This document shows, piece by piece, positions 35,877 through 47,800 of a stretch of 64,000 nucleotides of DNA. The translations under genes and the position numbers were made by a program. The notes under the pieces are model-generated. The model saw only the letters and a program-made list of their open reading frames with translations, was not told the origin of the DNA and searched no databases. The DNA is from Lamellibrachia columna. Lineage: Eukaryota; Annelida; Polychaeta; Sabellida; Siboglinidae. The DNA lies in the NCBI GenBank assembly GCA_963662155.1, contig OY759267.1, positions 15,691,489 through 15,755,488 on the forward strand, in the 5' to 3' direction. The stretch's first letter is position 1. Each line of letters begins with the position of its first letter.

Positions 35877-37181
35877 CTAGTTTAAAGAATGTTTACTTCC
35901 AAAAATATTTGTCATTGTACCCAAGTCGCTATCTACTGCTGCTGAAAGTTTGTCCGCGAATACTGCCGCCCCCTTTCCACTTAAATGAAGCCCATCCTTC
36001 ATGTACATATCAGCCCTCCCAACAAAACTTCCCCATAAATCCACAAATCCAACTTCCTCTTCCCTACACAGCCTCTGGACTAACATGTTAATTGCCATCC
36101 CCCGGCAATTTCGATATTTGTGACCCCTCCTGCCCATTACAGGTAAAATCCCTGACAGTATTACCTGCTCAACCCGCGTCTGTTTTAGTGTTCTGACCAA
36201 CTGCCTATATTTCCTAACTATGGCAGTTGTACCCTCCCTCTCTACGTTATTTGTCCCTACGTGTACTAAAACAGATCCACCCTTACCCGAGCCTACGATG
36301 TTTTTTACCCTCTCAGTTATCGCCTCTATTTTGGCTCCAGGCAAGCAGACCACCACATCATCTCCCTTGTTTAAGACTCTGTCGGTCTTCCTAACTATCG
36401 AATCCCCCACAAACACCCTCGCTCTCTTCCTCACCCCCTCTATCACTGCTGCAGAATAACTCTTCCTTTCGAACCCCTCCATCACATTCTGTCCTGACCC
36501 CTTCCCTCCTGTCTCCCCCACTTCCCACTCCTTTGCTATTGTCTCTCCCACTCCTCTCTCCTTCACTCCGGTTGTTTTCCCTTCCGTCTCCCCCACTCCC
36601 TTCTCCTTCCCTCCTGTCTCCCCTACTCCCCTCTCCTTCACTCCGGTTGTTTTCCCTCCCGTCTCCTTCCCTCCTGTCTCCGCTACTCCCCTCTCCTTCA
36701 CTCCGGTTGTCTTCCCTCCCGTCTCCCCCACTCCCTTCTCCTTCCCTCCTGTCTCCCCTACTCCCCTCTCCTTCACTCCGGTAGTCTTCCCTCCCGTTCC
36801 TTTCCTTCCCGTCTCCTTACGTCCTGTCTCCCTATGACCTGTCACCTTCCCTCCTCTCAGCTTCCTCCCAGGCTGAGGTGAGCTCTCCCTAGCATCTCTT
36901 GTGTCTTTCCCCACTTTATCGTCTACTGTTCCCCCACCGGAACTACTGGCACAACTCCCCTGTTCCCTTCCCACCATTGCCACAACGAGCAGCCTCAGCT
37001 CTTCCAACTCCACCTCTAGTTCCTTCATCTTCGCGCATCCCCTACACTCAAAACTAAAACTATCTGCCTGGACCTCAGCCCAGGACTTCTCGCACCCAGA
37101 CTTGACGAAGTCCACCCAGTTACTGCAACTGCCACAAATTAAGTGCCTTGTGGCCTTTAACTGCCGTTTGCACGGCGCCAT
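35877..37181 (-). CDS. CR1 LINE ORF1 with zinc finger and SGNH/esterase domain
   Basis: 434 codons from ATG (MAPCKRQLKATRHL). Residues about 16-52 have a Cys-rich PHD-like finger (CGSC ... CEKSW ... CRGC). A coiled-coil-like acidic stretch follows (MKELEVELEELRLLVVAM). About 120-235 is a low-complexity array of Gly/Lys/Thr/Glu units such as GVGETGGKEKGVGETGG. About 258-420 is an SGNH-hydrolase fold: VFVGDSIV with the nucleophile Ser, LVHVGTNNV with the Asn block, and DGLHLSGKG with the Asp-x-x-His pair. Esterase domains in ORF1 are known from CR1 LINEs, and their role in retrotransposition is unclear. All catalytic blocks look intact. Confidence 0.9.
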   Translation of the reverse strand: MAPCKRQLKATRHLICGSCSNWVDFVKSGCEKSWAEVQADSFSFECRGCAKMKELEVELEELRLLVVAMVGREQGSCASSSGGGTVDDKVGKDTRDARESSPQPGRKLRGGKVTGHRETGRKETGRKGTGGKTTGVKERGVGETGGKEKGVGETGGKTTGVKERGVAETGGKETGGKTTGVKERGVGETGGKEKGVGETEGKTTGVKERGVGETIAKEWEVGETGGKGSGQNVMEGFERKSYSAAVIEGVRKRARVFVGDSIVRKTDRVLNKGDDVVVCLPGAKIEAITERVKNIVGSGKGGSVLVHVGTNNVEREGTTAIVRKYRQLVRTLKQTRVEQVILSGILPVMGRRGHKYRNCRGMAINMLVQRLCREEEVGFVDLWGSFVGRADMYMKDGLHLSGKGAAVFADKLSAAVDSDLGTMTNIFGSKHSLN

Positions 37182-37599
37182 CGTACAATTTAGTTTTAAT
37201 TAGTTTGCTACGTTAGCCTTGAATAAGGCTGTTTTTGTGATCAAAAGAACACTTTAGGCTAATATACTTGTTAACTGTGTCTTCTATTAACCTCGCATGA
37301 GAAAAAAAAATCCTGCCACCTAGCGAATACGGAGAACACTGTGTAACAAATATCATTGATCGTGTTAGAACTTAATTGCAAATATATAATTGCATAGGTT
37401 TATAGCTTACATGTAAATGTTGAGTTGCACCCTATTTAAATAAACTGGATCTACTATATTTGTTATTTCCCTTGTCCTTCCGCCATCACCGAGAGCCCGT
37501 CTCCAGCCTTCAAAACCAAGTTGGCAATTGTGGAGGACCTTGCCAGCTAAGTGGATGCGAAAATTGTCACTACGGTTATTTATTTTAAACAATTAATTA

Positions 37600-37624
37600 T
37601 CACGCACGCAAGCACGCACGCACA
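37600..37624. repeat. Short (GCAC)n microsatellite
   Basis: Alternating purine-pyrimidine tetranucleotides with interruptions. Confidence 0.7.
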
Positions 37625-37871
37625 TGCCATGCGCGAAACGCGTATCTGATGTTGGTCATTGGTCGCCCCAACAATGCCAAACAAACGCCGTCTTTTCCAT
37701 AAAACTTGTTAGTAAACACATGCACGTGGTTGGCGCAAGCTGCCGTACCACACCACGTGTGAAGATTCTCAATAATATATGCATCACATGCTGAAATCCG
37801 ACGACTGCATTGATTCACATCCGCCCATGGTGCGCAACCATCTGCTAAAAGTAAAACACACATCCGGGGAT

Positions 37872-39965
37872 CAAAGATCGGGTAAAGGACACTGCGATTG
37901 TGAGCTGTTTTACGTTTACAATGTCGATGCGTAAATAATCAATTTAACAGTCAGAATAACCAGACGACATAACCGATCACCAACGAGATTCGGCGACATA
38001 AGTAAGTAACTTTATTTTTACAACATAACATATATAAAAAGACAATTATACAATATTATCTGAATACTTTCAATAATGTCATTAATGACAATATGTTGTA
38101 TGCATGCTATCATTAATATATCTTTATTAGATCCAAAGATATTGCGATTTTAAAATAAAATAAAAAATTGTATCGTACACAGGAAAAAGACAAATTTTTG
38201 TACTTTCTTTCAATCAATGTATGATTAAAATTGCATAACTTTTTTATTTTTGCATATATTTTAATATTTCTTTCAGTAGTTCTAAGCACATTAAGTAGGG
38301 TCATAAATATGTATAATCCAATCATGTATCATTAAGAGTAACTCAGTTAATGCAATTAATAAGTCAATATTGGCTAATTAGTGCGTGAAGTCAACTGCTA
38401 TCTCAACAGACCAATACATTTCAATAAAAATCCACAACTTCCATGATTGTGAAGATATTTGTATAATTTTGGCAGAGCTTGGACTTTCTTTCCCTGCCAA
38501 AGAACACGAAAATAGTCTTGCACGGTGACTATGGTAAAGTAATTATTGGAGAAATATATACTAGTTGGTGCTAGTAAAACAATGTCATTGCATAAATATA
38601 ACACAATTTATTATATATTCTGACATTTTGTCATTTCCTGCATGTACAGTTTACTGCAGTTTCAGTACAGCAATTAATTAATTATTAACTAGTGATTTAG
38701 AATATCTCTTGTGCACTTTTTTTTCAATCATTGAAAAATTACATAATAATTTAATTATTCTACTAACTTAGCACAGACAGGCCCAATAAGTTTAATCAAT
38801 ATCAATCAATCTTTTATTTTAGACAAAAGAATACATGCAATATGCATTATGTAAATATACTACTTGATATTATAGTAATATACATATACAAAATAAAAAA
38901 ATATATAAAATGTACCATTACTAATAATCATTAATAAAATTTGTTTTGCAAAACAAATATCAAACAAACATTGGCTTTGTATTATTTGTAATGAATTAAA
39001 ATCATAGAAATGTAAATAAGTCATGATTTTGGTTAAATCGATCTCGCTTTCCAACTCCAAGAACCAAATTGGGTGAAATTTCACATTTCACTAGGGAAGC
39101 TCAAAAACACCCATGTGCATTCGTGTAGTGAGAAAATATTTCATACACAGACTAACTAAGACCTCTAGAAGAAGTCACGAACATATGGATGGAATCATAA
39201 ATAGCTTTGCCTGCTAAACTTTCATCAGAAATACACCTATGTCATCTAATCGATGTATTTCACCTTAATTTTGGTTCAGTTTTAATCAAAAACAGACGAT
39301 CATGAAAAGGAACTTACTATTCTCCTATTTGCCGCTGTAAGTCACAGAAAGGAATGGAAACAGCCACCAATACAGGATGTAAAACAAAAGGAGAACCCGG
39401 GTTGTTGAAGTGCCTATTTAGGGCCGTCTTCCAGCGACACCATTTAAACTATCAATACTGCATTATTACATCACAACCAAAAAGTCATCACCAGCCCATC
39501 ACTGTACACCAGCCCATCACTGTACACCAGCCCATCACTGTACACCAGCCCATCACTGTACTATTTCAGCAGTCATCTAGATAGACACTGGGCCAAAGAC
39601 TATATTTTACCATAGTAACATATGTACAATAAATACAAATATAAGAACCAGCGTTATACATATTACACGGTAAACATGGAACAGCCACATTAGTTAGCCA
39701 TATTGTGGTAAGTCATCAAGTAAAAGCTACATGCAGCTAAGCCTAACTTTCATAAATTATGCTAAGCATAGGCTACGGATGTCAACAGACGCCGCCGCTA
39801 ATTCAGTCAGACTGTAATACGTTACGATTTGCCATACTTTCAACTTCAACGTATATGTTGATACTTTGGAATAAAGTTACATAACATCACTACTTTTGGA
39901 ATATTCATTTCTTTGCTATTTAAAAAATTTATTACAATATTAAAAGGCAATAAGCGTGTTTTGAA
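37872..39965. repeat. Dispersed repeat, copy 2, split by a 1.65-kb insertion
   Basis: 37,872-38,003 and 39,652-39,965 are the two halves of the repeat at 20,152-20,490. The intervening AT-rich insert is flanked by ACAT on both sides and reads on the - strand toward an aataaagttacttactt end, which looks like a LINE 3' terminus. It carries no recognisable ORF. A minisatellite lies at 39,486-39,560. Confidence 0.6.
39486..39560. repeat. 18-bp tandem repeat, 4 copies
   Basis: Four perfect copies of ccagcccatcactgtaca. Confidence 0.95.
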
Positions 39966-40394
39966 GCTGCTGACTCCGTTGACGTTGATATGTATAGGTA
40001 GGGGAGACCGGGGCAACATGGCCACTGGGGCACTATATGGCCATTTGATTGTTTGGTCACTTGCACTTTTAATTATAGAATGTGGGGTCACCTAATGTAT
40101 GCCTTAGACATACAAAACATGCAGACGACATTGACGCACAGATGCCACAGAAATCTCCGAGTTATGTCATAAAGTGCTTTTCAAACACGTAAATAAATTT
40201 TGTAAGTGGTGTATTTCTTTATATACATCAAACTCCATGTAATATTGTTACAACACTTGTTTATCTGAAGAAAGGTATTAGTTGGGAAGATGCCTATGGG
40301 CGATAACACGGTCCGACGGGCAAACTGGGGTTATAAAACACATGTTTTTAAATGGCGAAGGCTTGGGGTATTATAGCCGGGGCACTATGGATAT

Positions 40395-40503
40395 GGCCAT
40401 GGTGCCCCAGTCAATTGTCCCATGGTGTCCTGGTCAGTTGTTCCATGGTGTCCTGGTCAGTTGTCCCATGGTGTCCCAGTCAGTTGTCCCATGATGTCCT
40501 GTT
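40395..40503. repeat. 23-bp tandem repeat, about 4 copies
   Basis: Degenerate copies of ttgtcccatggtgtcctggtcag in tandem. Confidence 0.85.
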
Positions 40504-41069
40504 CACCTATCTATGTTTCTTGTAGAACAGGTAGTACAATAATGATCATTCACCATTCATCAAAAAGGGCAGTTTGAATAATAACCTTGAACAGGTATAA
40601 TTCACACACAGAAACACTTTAAAAAATTGAAATACGGAAAATAGAAGATCAGTTAAAATTACAAGAATTAAACATTTACCATAGCTATATACAGTAACCT
40701 GTCAGGTTACCTATTAAACTGAAAACTTATTTCAAATTATAATATATACACTGTTACAATATTTGAAAAAACCAAAATCATACAAACATCTAGAACGAAA
40801 CATATTTGAGGTTTTGCATACTATTAAAAAAAATTCTCTCGTACAACAAATTTAATAAAGACACATGTGCAGTATCAAATTGCTGTACATGTCAGAAAAT
40901 TCACCATAACTAATAAAATACACACAGATAGATGGATACATATTTATATATGTGATTTACACAGCAAATAATGCATGCATTTGAGTATTTATGCACGCAC
41001 GCACACACAATTGCTAGGTATATTAATTCTGCTCTTATATTCCTATGTATGTCTGCCAAGATAGATCTA

Positions 41070-41335
41070 AGTAGTTATGCCCATGGAACATGGGATTCAT
41101 GGGAGCAAGAATTGTAACAGCTTGATTTAACTCCAAGCTCACTATCATATCGTGGTATGCCCCTATTGAAGAAGCAGAAAAATAGGACAAGGAGGTTTTT
41201 TATGACCAGTTGTAGGTGACCTTAACACCAGGGTAGGCAATGACAACACGGGCAGAGAGAGAGCAACAATTATATATATCGTACTGTAACTCTTTCTATG
41301 GTGTATGTCTCTGGAACTTAAGATAAATATGTAGA
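41070..41335 (+). mobile_element. RTE-type LINE fragment
   Basis: In scrambled frames it reads GARIV, then YAPIEEAEK and DKEVFYDQL, then GDLNTRVGNDNTG, matching the second half of an RTE endonuclease. Copy 1 of the duplication lacks most of this stretch between equivalent flanks. Confidence 0.6.
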
Positions 41336-41690
41336 TGAGTTTTATACTACATGGTGCAAGAGTATCAAAAAACTTTAATCTACCTGGTTGCACCCATTGT
41401 AATATAGTGCCACTTTTAGCGGAATGTCTCCCGATTCAAATTCATATTATGAATCGAATGGTGTGCTTTATGCAGAGTTGCTTAAAATGCAATAATACCA
41501 GTTTGAATATGCTCGAGATCTCACCTAGCTTTTCATGGTAGTGGCTCACATGTCTAAAAGTGTCAATTACATATTGTCACAATTCAAACTTGATGCCACG
41601 ACCTTCTGTAATATGAGCACTAATTATTTTTATGATCTCATTCAAAAGCACTATCAAGAAGGGCTGGATGAGAAACTATTAAACAAAGTT
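41335..41690 (+). pseudogene. Possible LINE C-terminal domain remnant, copy 2
   Basis: Paralogous to 23,464-23,763 (KNFNLPGCTHCNIVPLLAEC). A later frame reads FYDLIQKHYQEGLDEKLL. Family assignment is tentative. Confidence 0.4.
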
Positions 41691-41898
41691 TAATTTGCAA
41701 AGGACGGGTTGTATAATATAGAGAATGCGTGTAGCACTTCTTGTTTAGTCAAAGACGAGTTGTTCGTATTGCTCTGTTTTATGTACCCAGTAAACATTGT
41801 TTTAACTGAATTGTACACACTGTAGTATGAATAAATGTATTATTGTAAGAACGTACCTTTACCTGTCTTGGTATTCTCTTTCAGTCTGCCAGATTACG

Positions 41899-44800
41899 AT
41901 GTCACGTGTCGCAGTGATTGGGGCAGGGGTCGTCGGACTGTCCACTTCTGTCCTTATTCAAGGACGTATTCCTGGCGTTGATGTCACAATCATCGCCGAC
42001 AAATTTGACAAAGACACAACCAGTGATGGGGCAGCAGGGATTTTTCGTCCAACCCGGGGTAAAACCCCAGGAGTGCCCCTTCCTGTGCTCAAGTAATTTG
42101 TGCATTTTTGTGTTTACTATGGTTACACAGAATGTGAATTTTGAGTTGTTAAAATTGCCATAACTGTGTGCCACTTAATGGAATTTAGATTGCATAAATA
42201 TTTTTTATTTTTTTATTTTATTAACCAAGGTAGAGTGTGCTACTTTAAAAGGATTTACACAATCCCATTTTAAAGAAAATTATTGCTAGGTATTTGATAC
42301 CAGTCATCTTAGTGACATGATGTTTCGGAATACTATTTTTGTGTATGTCTGTATTGCAACTCTGTAGTGCGCTTAGTTAGATATCTTCATGTTCAAGTTA
42401 AGCAAATTAGTGATACAGTCATTCTTTGTTTGTATATTTTATAATGTATGCAATGTTGTGCTATCTCATGAAGAACTGTGGTGTATAGGACACAAATGTT
42501 ATGTAAAGTAAACCAACGGACTATATTTGCAAATGGAAACCCGGCCATTTCTGTTATGCTTATCTGTAGACAGTGGATCCGTGACTCGTGGGATCACTAC
42601 AGTCGTCTAGCCCACTCCACAGAGGCAAAAGACGCAGGCTGTCAGTTCATATCTGGCTACCAGTACTACAATGATGATGATAAGGTAGTCTGCTAAGTAA
42701 ACAAATGAGGCTACACCTGATACATCATGATTACTTTTGTACAATTATAGATATCTTAGTAATAGTCATTCATAAACTTTTGCATTTAGTAACATGCCTA
42801 TATTTTATTGTTTGGAAATAATTGAGATGTTTGCACAAAAGTCAGACAATAAATTATGCAGCATTTATTTCACAGTAAGACATTATTTAATATTTGTATA
42901 ACTGCAGTATACAAAGATGGTTCTGGCAGAATACAAAATACTTTTTATTATAAAAGCTGTGTATTTGTTTCTAATGTTGCTTCACAGAGTCCATTTGATG
43001 AAGAACTGCTGCATGACATTGCATACTGCTACCGGAGACTGAATGATGCAGAGATAAACATGTTTCCTGGAAATAGATATAAGTAAACATCCTTGAATAA
43101 CTACTAGTATTGTTACGAAACTTTTTACTGCATTACATTTCATGTAATTTAAAAATTGGTGTATATTTAATGTACATAAAATACCCAGAGTATTAATGTA
43201 ATGTCTTCTGGTAAATTGATGTTTTAATGTAATTTGATATCTGGGTTCCAAATAAGATTTATGATATTGTTATGTAGACACACCTGGGTTTCCGTTGCCC
43301 CTTTCTATGGGCATGTCTTAATATATGCACATCTCAAGTCTCAAGTAGTTATACTCCAAATAGCCCAATATTGAGCTAACGCAGGAGTTTGGACCAACGG
43401 CTTTTAGTGTCTCTTCCGAAAGACACGGGCAAAGTGGGGTGAACGAAATTGCCCAAGCTTCGAAACGGCGGAGGTGGAATCGAACCACCGTCCTCTCGAT
43501 CGACAGGCGGGTGCTCTAACCATTAGACCACCGGACACACACATACATGCACACATATATGCACGTGTACTTGCACATATGCACACATGCACACACATAC
43601 ATGCAACACTACTATATCATAAATTATGCAGCACATTTGTTTTCTGACTTACTTGTTTGTGTTTTGTGTAGACAAGGCTGCTTCTATACAACTGTGATGG
43701 CAGAGAGTCGCAGATATCTGCCCTACCTCATGCGGAAGTAGGTATTTATAGCTAGTAGCTAGTGCTTTATATATTGGAATGCAGTTTAATCTCTTCAACA
43801 ATGGGACTTCCTATGGTATCATTTTAGTAATGTGCATTCTTTTAATAGAGACATTTCATGTAAAATATATGCATAGTTTCATGCCCATATCTATGTATTG
43901 TAATTCTTTAAACATGTACTGGCTTTCCAAGACACTGTGACTGGAGTAGACTCTGTAAACTGCATATTTGTGGCATGAATGTACCCTTTTGCATAGATCT
44001 AATGGCCCCATATCAGGCCACTTAAGTTCACCTGGCTGGAAGCAACCAGCCCCAAATGTTTACTTTAGACATATTTGCACATGCAATCAAGCCATGATTA
44101 ACCACCAACTTATCACCCTTTGACCAAACCAGTGGACATTCTATTGTCTAGGTCTTCCCTCCAAATATTGCCACCTGAATTACCAGCCCACTGGCCACTG
44201 GCCACTGCCCACTACCCAGTCAGTACCCACCCCAGTTGGTAATTGGTATTTTTCAATTGTGTCTACTGTTCAGTGTCTACAATTTCCCCAGTACTGATTC
44301 ATTCACACTTGTACTAATTCACACATGTCTGAACCTGATCTGTCTCAGGCTAGTGACTGCAGCCCTGCTGGAAATGCCACTGGGTGTCAGTGCCAGTGGG
44401 TGACATAGTTTTTCTGCGTAATATCCGTATTGGTTGCATCACTCGCGTGATTGTCGTCTACCGACCACCAACGTCTAATTTCCGCACCTTCCTAGATGAC
44501 GTTGGGAAGATTTTACTCATCGCCGCGGTCCACCCCACGGAGATTGTCGTGTGTGGTGATTTCAACACACGATATGGTGATTCTACATGCGCCGATGCAA
44601 TGAACTTGGCAGATTTGCTGGAGACACATGGTTTTGTACAACATGTACAAGGTGCAACACACGAGCGCGGCAACATGCTGGACCTGGTTATCACGTCTGG
44701 AACATCTCACGTCATAGCTACAACCGTTGAGCTGGAGACTTTTCTCACTGATAACCGAGTGATTGAATGTGAATTACGCCAACCTAAACCAGAGCGCATG

Positions 44801-47800
44801 ACGCGATGCGTTCAATACCGCAAGTACTCAGCCATTGACGGCAGCCGTCTTACTGCAGATCTCGCGGCGGCAGATCTTAACGTTCCTGAACAAAATCCTG
44901 AAGTTATCCTCACTCGATATGATGCATGCATACGTAGCATTGTTAACGCCCATGCACCAGTAATGACACCGTGGCATACAAGTGAACTATCTGTAGAGAA
45001 GCGGGCATTGCGTCGTGCTGAGCGTAACTGGCGACAAACTGGACTAACTGTACATCGTCAAATATACACCAGTTTGCGCAACACGTTCCGAAAATCACTT
45101 ATGACAGCGCGATCGCATTACTACCGAACTGAGTTGACAAGTGCTGGTGGCAACATCCGACGTGTCTACCAGATCGCAAACACACTACTCGGTCAAGCCG
45201 GAGACCGGCCGCTACCCGAAGACGCTACACAAGCTACTATGGCAGCGAAATTCCAGGAGAGTTTTACGGAGAAGATTGATGCGTTGCGCCGCAATATGAC
45301 TCAATCGTCAACTGAAGATGCAGCGACGAATGTGGCTGCAAGTTTACTGTGTTTTGAAGCTGCTTCACCTGCAGACGTGAAGAACATAATTTTAGAATCT
45401 GGTACCAAGTCGTGTGAGCTGGACCCGCTGCCAACGTCACTCCTTAAACAGAACATTAAAGCTCTGTGTCCGGCCATTACACACATAATTAATGCGTCGC
45501 TCTCCACTGCTATAGTCCCACAGTCGATGAAGCACGCCATTGTGACACCGGTACTGAAAAAACGAGGCTCTGATGTCAATGTGCTGCATAACTTCCACCC
45601 AATATCTAACATTTCGTTTGTCGCTAAGACAATGGAGCGCTTCGTCTCGAGACAACTGCAACGCTTCCTGGATGAGAATGGCATACTTGGCATCTACCAG
45701 AGTGCCTACCGACCACGCCACAGTGCGGAGACAGCACTCTCACGTATTCACAGTGATGTGGCACAAGCGATTGATGCTCGACGTGGAGTACTTCTTGTGC
45801 TTCTTGATTTAACAGCAGCCTTCGACACAATAAATCACGATATCCTACTACAGAGACTGTATGGCTATGGCATACACGGCGAAGCGCATGCGTGGTTGGC
45901 GTCATACCTATATGGTCGTACCTCTGCCGTGCGTGTCGGGAAAGAAGTGTCTGAATGTACCGTGATGAGATCTGGAGTTCCACAGGGGTCGGTTCTTGGG
46001 CCGGTGCTCTTCAACGCCTACATTGCGCCTCTAACGAATTTACTCAACCGACACGACGTACACCACCATCTGTACGCCGATGATACGCAGTTATACGTTG
46101 ATTTCCCACCGTTTGACCATACAAATGCTCTTATCCGAATGGAGGCGTGCATCAGTGAAGTTAAAACGTGGCTCTATGACAACGGACTGGTTCTCAACGA
46201 GAGCAAAACGGAAGCAATTGTCATACACTCATCGAGCTTGCGCAGACCAATACACATTGAGCACGTTGACGTCTGCGGACAATATGTAGCTACATCGACC
46301 ATCGTCCGTGACCTTGGCGTTGCAATCGATGCTGATTTGTCGATGGTGACGCAGGTGGCAAATGCATGTCGAAGTGCTTACTACCATCTCTCGAGAATTG
46401 CACGGGCACGAGGGGCAATGACGACCAGTGTCTGCAAATGCCTTGTCCATGCACTTGTGACATCAAGACTCGACTATGGTAATGCTATGTTCTTTGGCTT
46501 ATCTGACCGTCTGCTGCACTGTCTAGAGAGGGTTCAACGCTCAGCCGCTCGTGTTGTGATGCAACTTCGACGAGATGATCGGCGATCTATCACTGCTGTC
46601 CTGCAACACCTACACTGGCTCCCAGTGAGAAAGCGTATCGAGTACAAATTACTTATGGTTGTACACACGGCACTGTATGCAGGCACGCCAGTGTATCTTG
46701 CCTCACTGCTACATCGTCACTCGCCACGCAGGACCCTACGCTCTGGTGGTGGTTTACTTCTTGATGTTCCATGCGTAAACCTAGAACGTTATGGTCGCCC
46801 GGCGTTTGCTTGTGCTGGGCCGACATTGTGGAACTCTCTGCCACTGGAACTACGCGTGATCCAGAACACCAGGCAGTTTGGAAAACTATTGAAGACATTT
46901 CTGTTCTTAAACTAATTTAATCAGACCTCATTTAACCTTGGTATTATTTATGCATACAGTTTTACTAATGTATAGTTTTATTTATCTTAGGTTTAATTAC
47001 CTTTTTAGTATCTTTTTAACATATTTAATATAATGTAGGCTTTTATTATTTATTATCCAATAGGATCAGGTGTTCAGCACTTTTGCAAATCGTTTGCTTT
47101 ATCACTACACTTACCTGCAATTTTACTATACATAGGTTTATTTATATATACGTATGTATACATATTAGCATTTTGTTTCCTAATTTTACTTTTTATTTAT
47201 TTCTCTTAAAAGCATCTTTATGTCTCTTAAAAGTTTGCCGATTTGTAATCACCCGTGAACGGGGCACTAGTCCCGGATTTGATGGTGAATAAATAAAGTA
47301 TATTATTATTAGTAGTAGTAGCTAGTAATAGCTACTAGCTAGACACTACTAAACAACAACTGACATTAGTATTTCAGTAGTAAACATTATACAATGTTCA
47401 TATATTATTTTTTATTTAATAATACAATAAGTCTGTTTTTACAGTTTATTTGTGTTTCGTCTTTCTTATTAGAGTTTAGGTTTATCTAATCTAAACTTAG
47501 CGGGCCGCGGGCTTGCGGACCGCGGGCTTACCTGTCTTTGGTCCGCGGGTATGGGCCGGGTATGGGCCTGAAACTTCCGGGCCGGGCCGGGCCTGGGCCA
47601 AACATTCACGGTCTGGATCGGGCCTGGGCCGGGCCGGGCTTGAAAATTTGTTTTGGGCCGGGCCTGGACTCTAACTGCTAATTGCCGGCCGGGCTTTGGC
47701 TCAAATTATAGGCCCATGCAGGGCACTAATAGCTACCCTCCAGCAATAGGTGAAACTATAACCTGAACATTGTTTTATCTGGCAACTGAATTCTAAAAAC

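Larger units (their letters stand above)
32912..37250 (-). mobile_element. CR1-type LINE, near full length with two open ORFs
   Basis: This - strand element carries ORF1 (37,181-35,877), ORF2 (35,874-33,001) and a 3' tail with ttgttggactctcgataagc and an end in gttaaatct. Tails of related copies show a short direct repeat of aacaagattt, typical of CR1-like 3' ends. Both ORFs are uninterrupted, so this is the youngest-looking CR1 copy here. At least four related truncated copies lie in the window (2.1, 51.0, 50.9-54.4 and 58.8 kb). The 5' boundary is an estimate. Confidence 0.9.
43754..47733 (+). mobile_element. Insertion in intron 4 with L2-like LINE
   Basis: Flanks match the uninterrupted intron of copy 1 at tttatagct/accctccagc, with atagct repeated on both sides. 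It contains a 5'-truncated L2-like LINE (from about 44,390) ending in aataaagtatattattatta near 47,310. About 0.4 kb of other sequence follows, including a GC-rich block. Confidence 0.8.

Noticed and set aside
36533..36784. Pro/Ser/Leu-rich + strand ORF
   Set aside because: It is the antisense shadow of the low-complexity linker in CR1 ORF1.
43440..43536. A functional tRNA gene
   Set aside because: A and B boxes are present, but the acceptor and anticodon stems do not pair convincingly and a SINE body and tail follow directly.
45301..45983. Several - strand ORFs inside 44.4-46.9 kb
   Set aside because: Antisense shadows of the L2-like LINE ORF, which carries all recognisable motifs.
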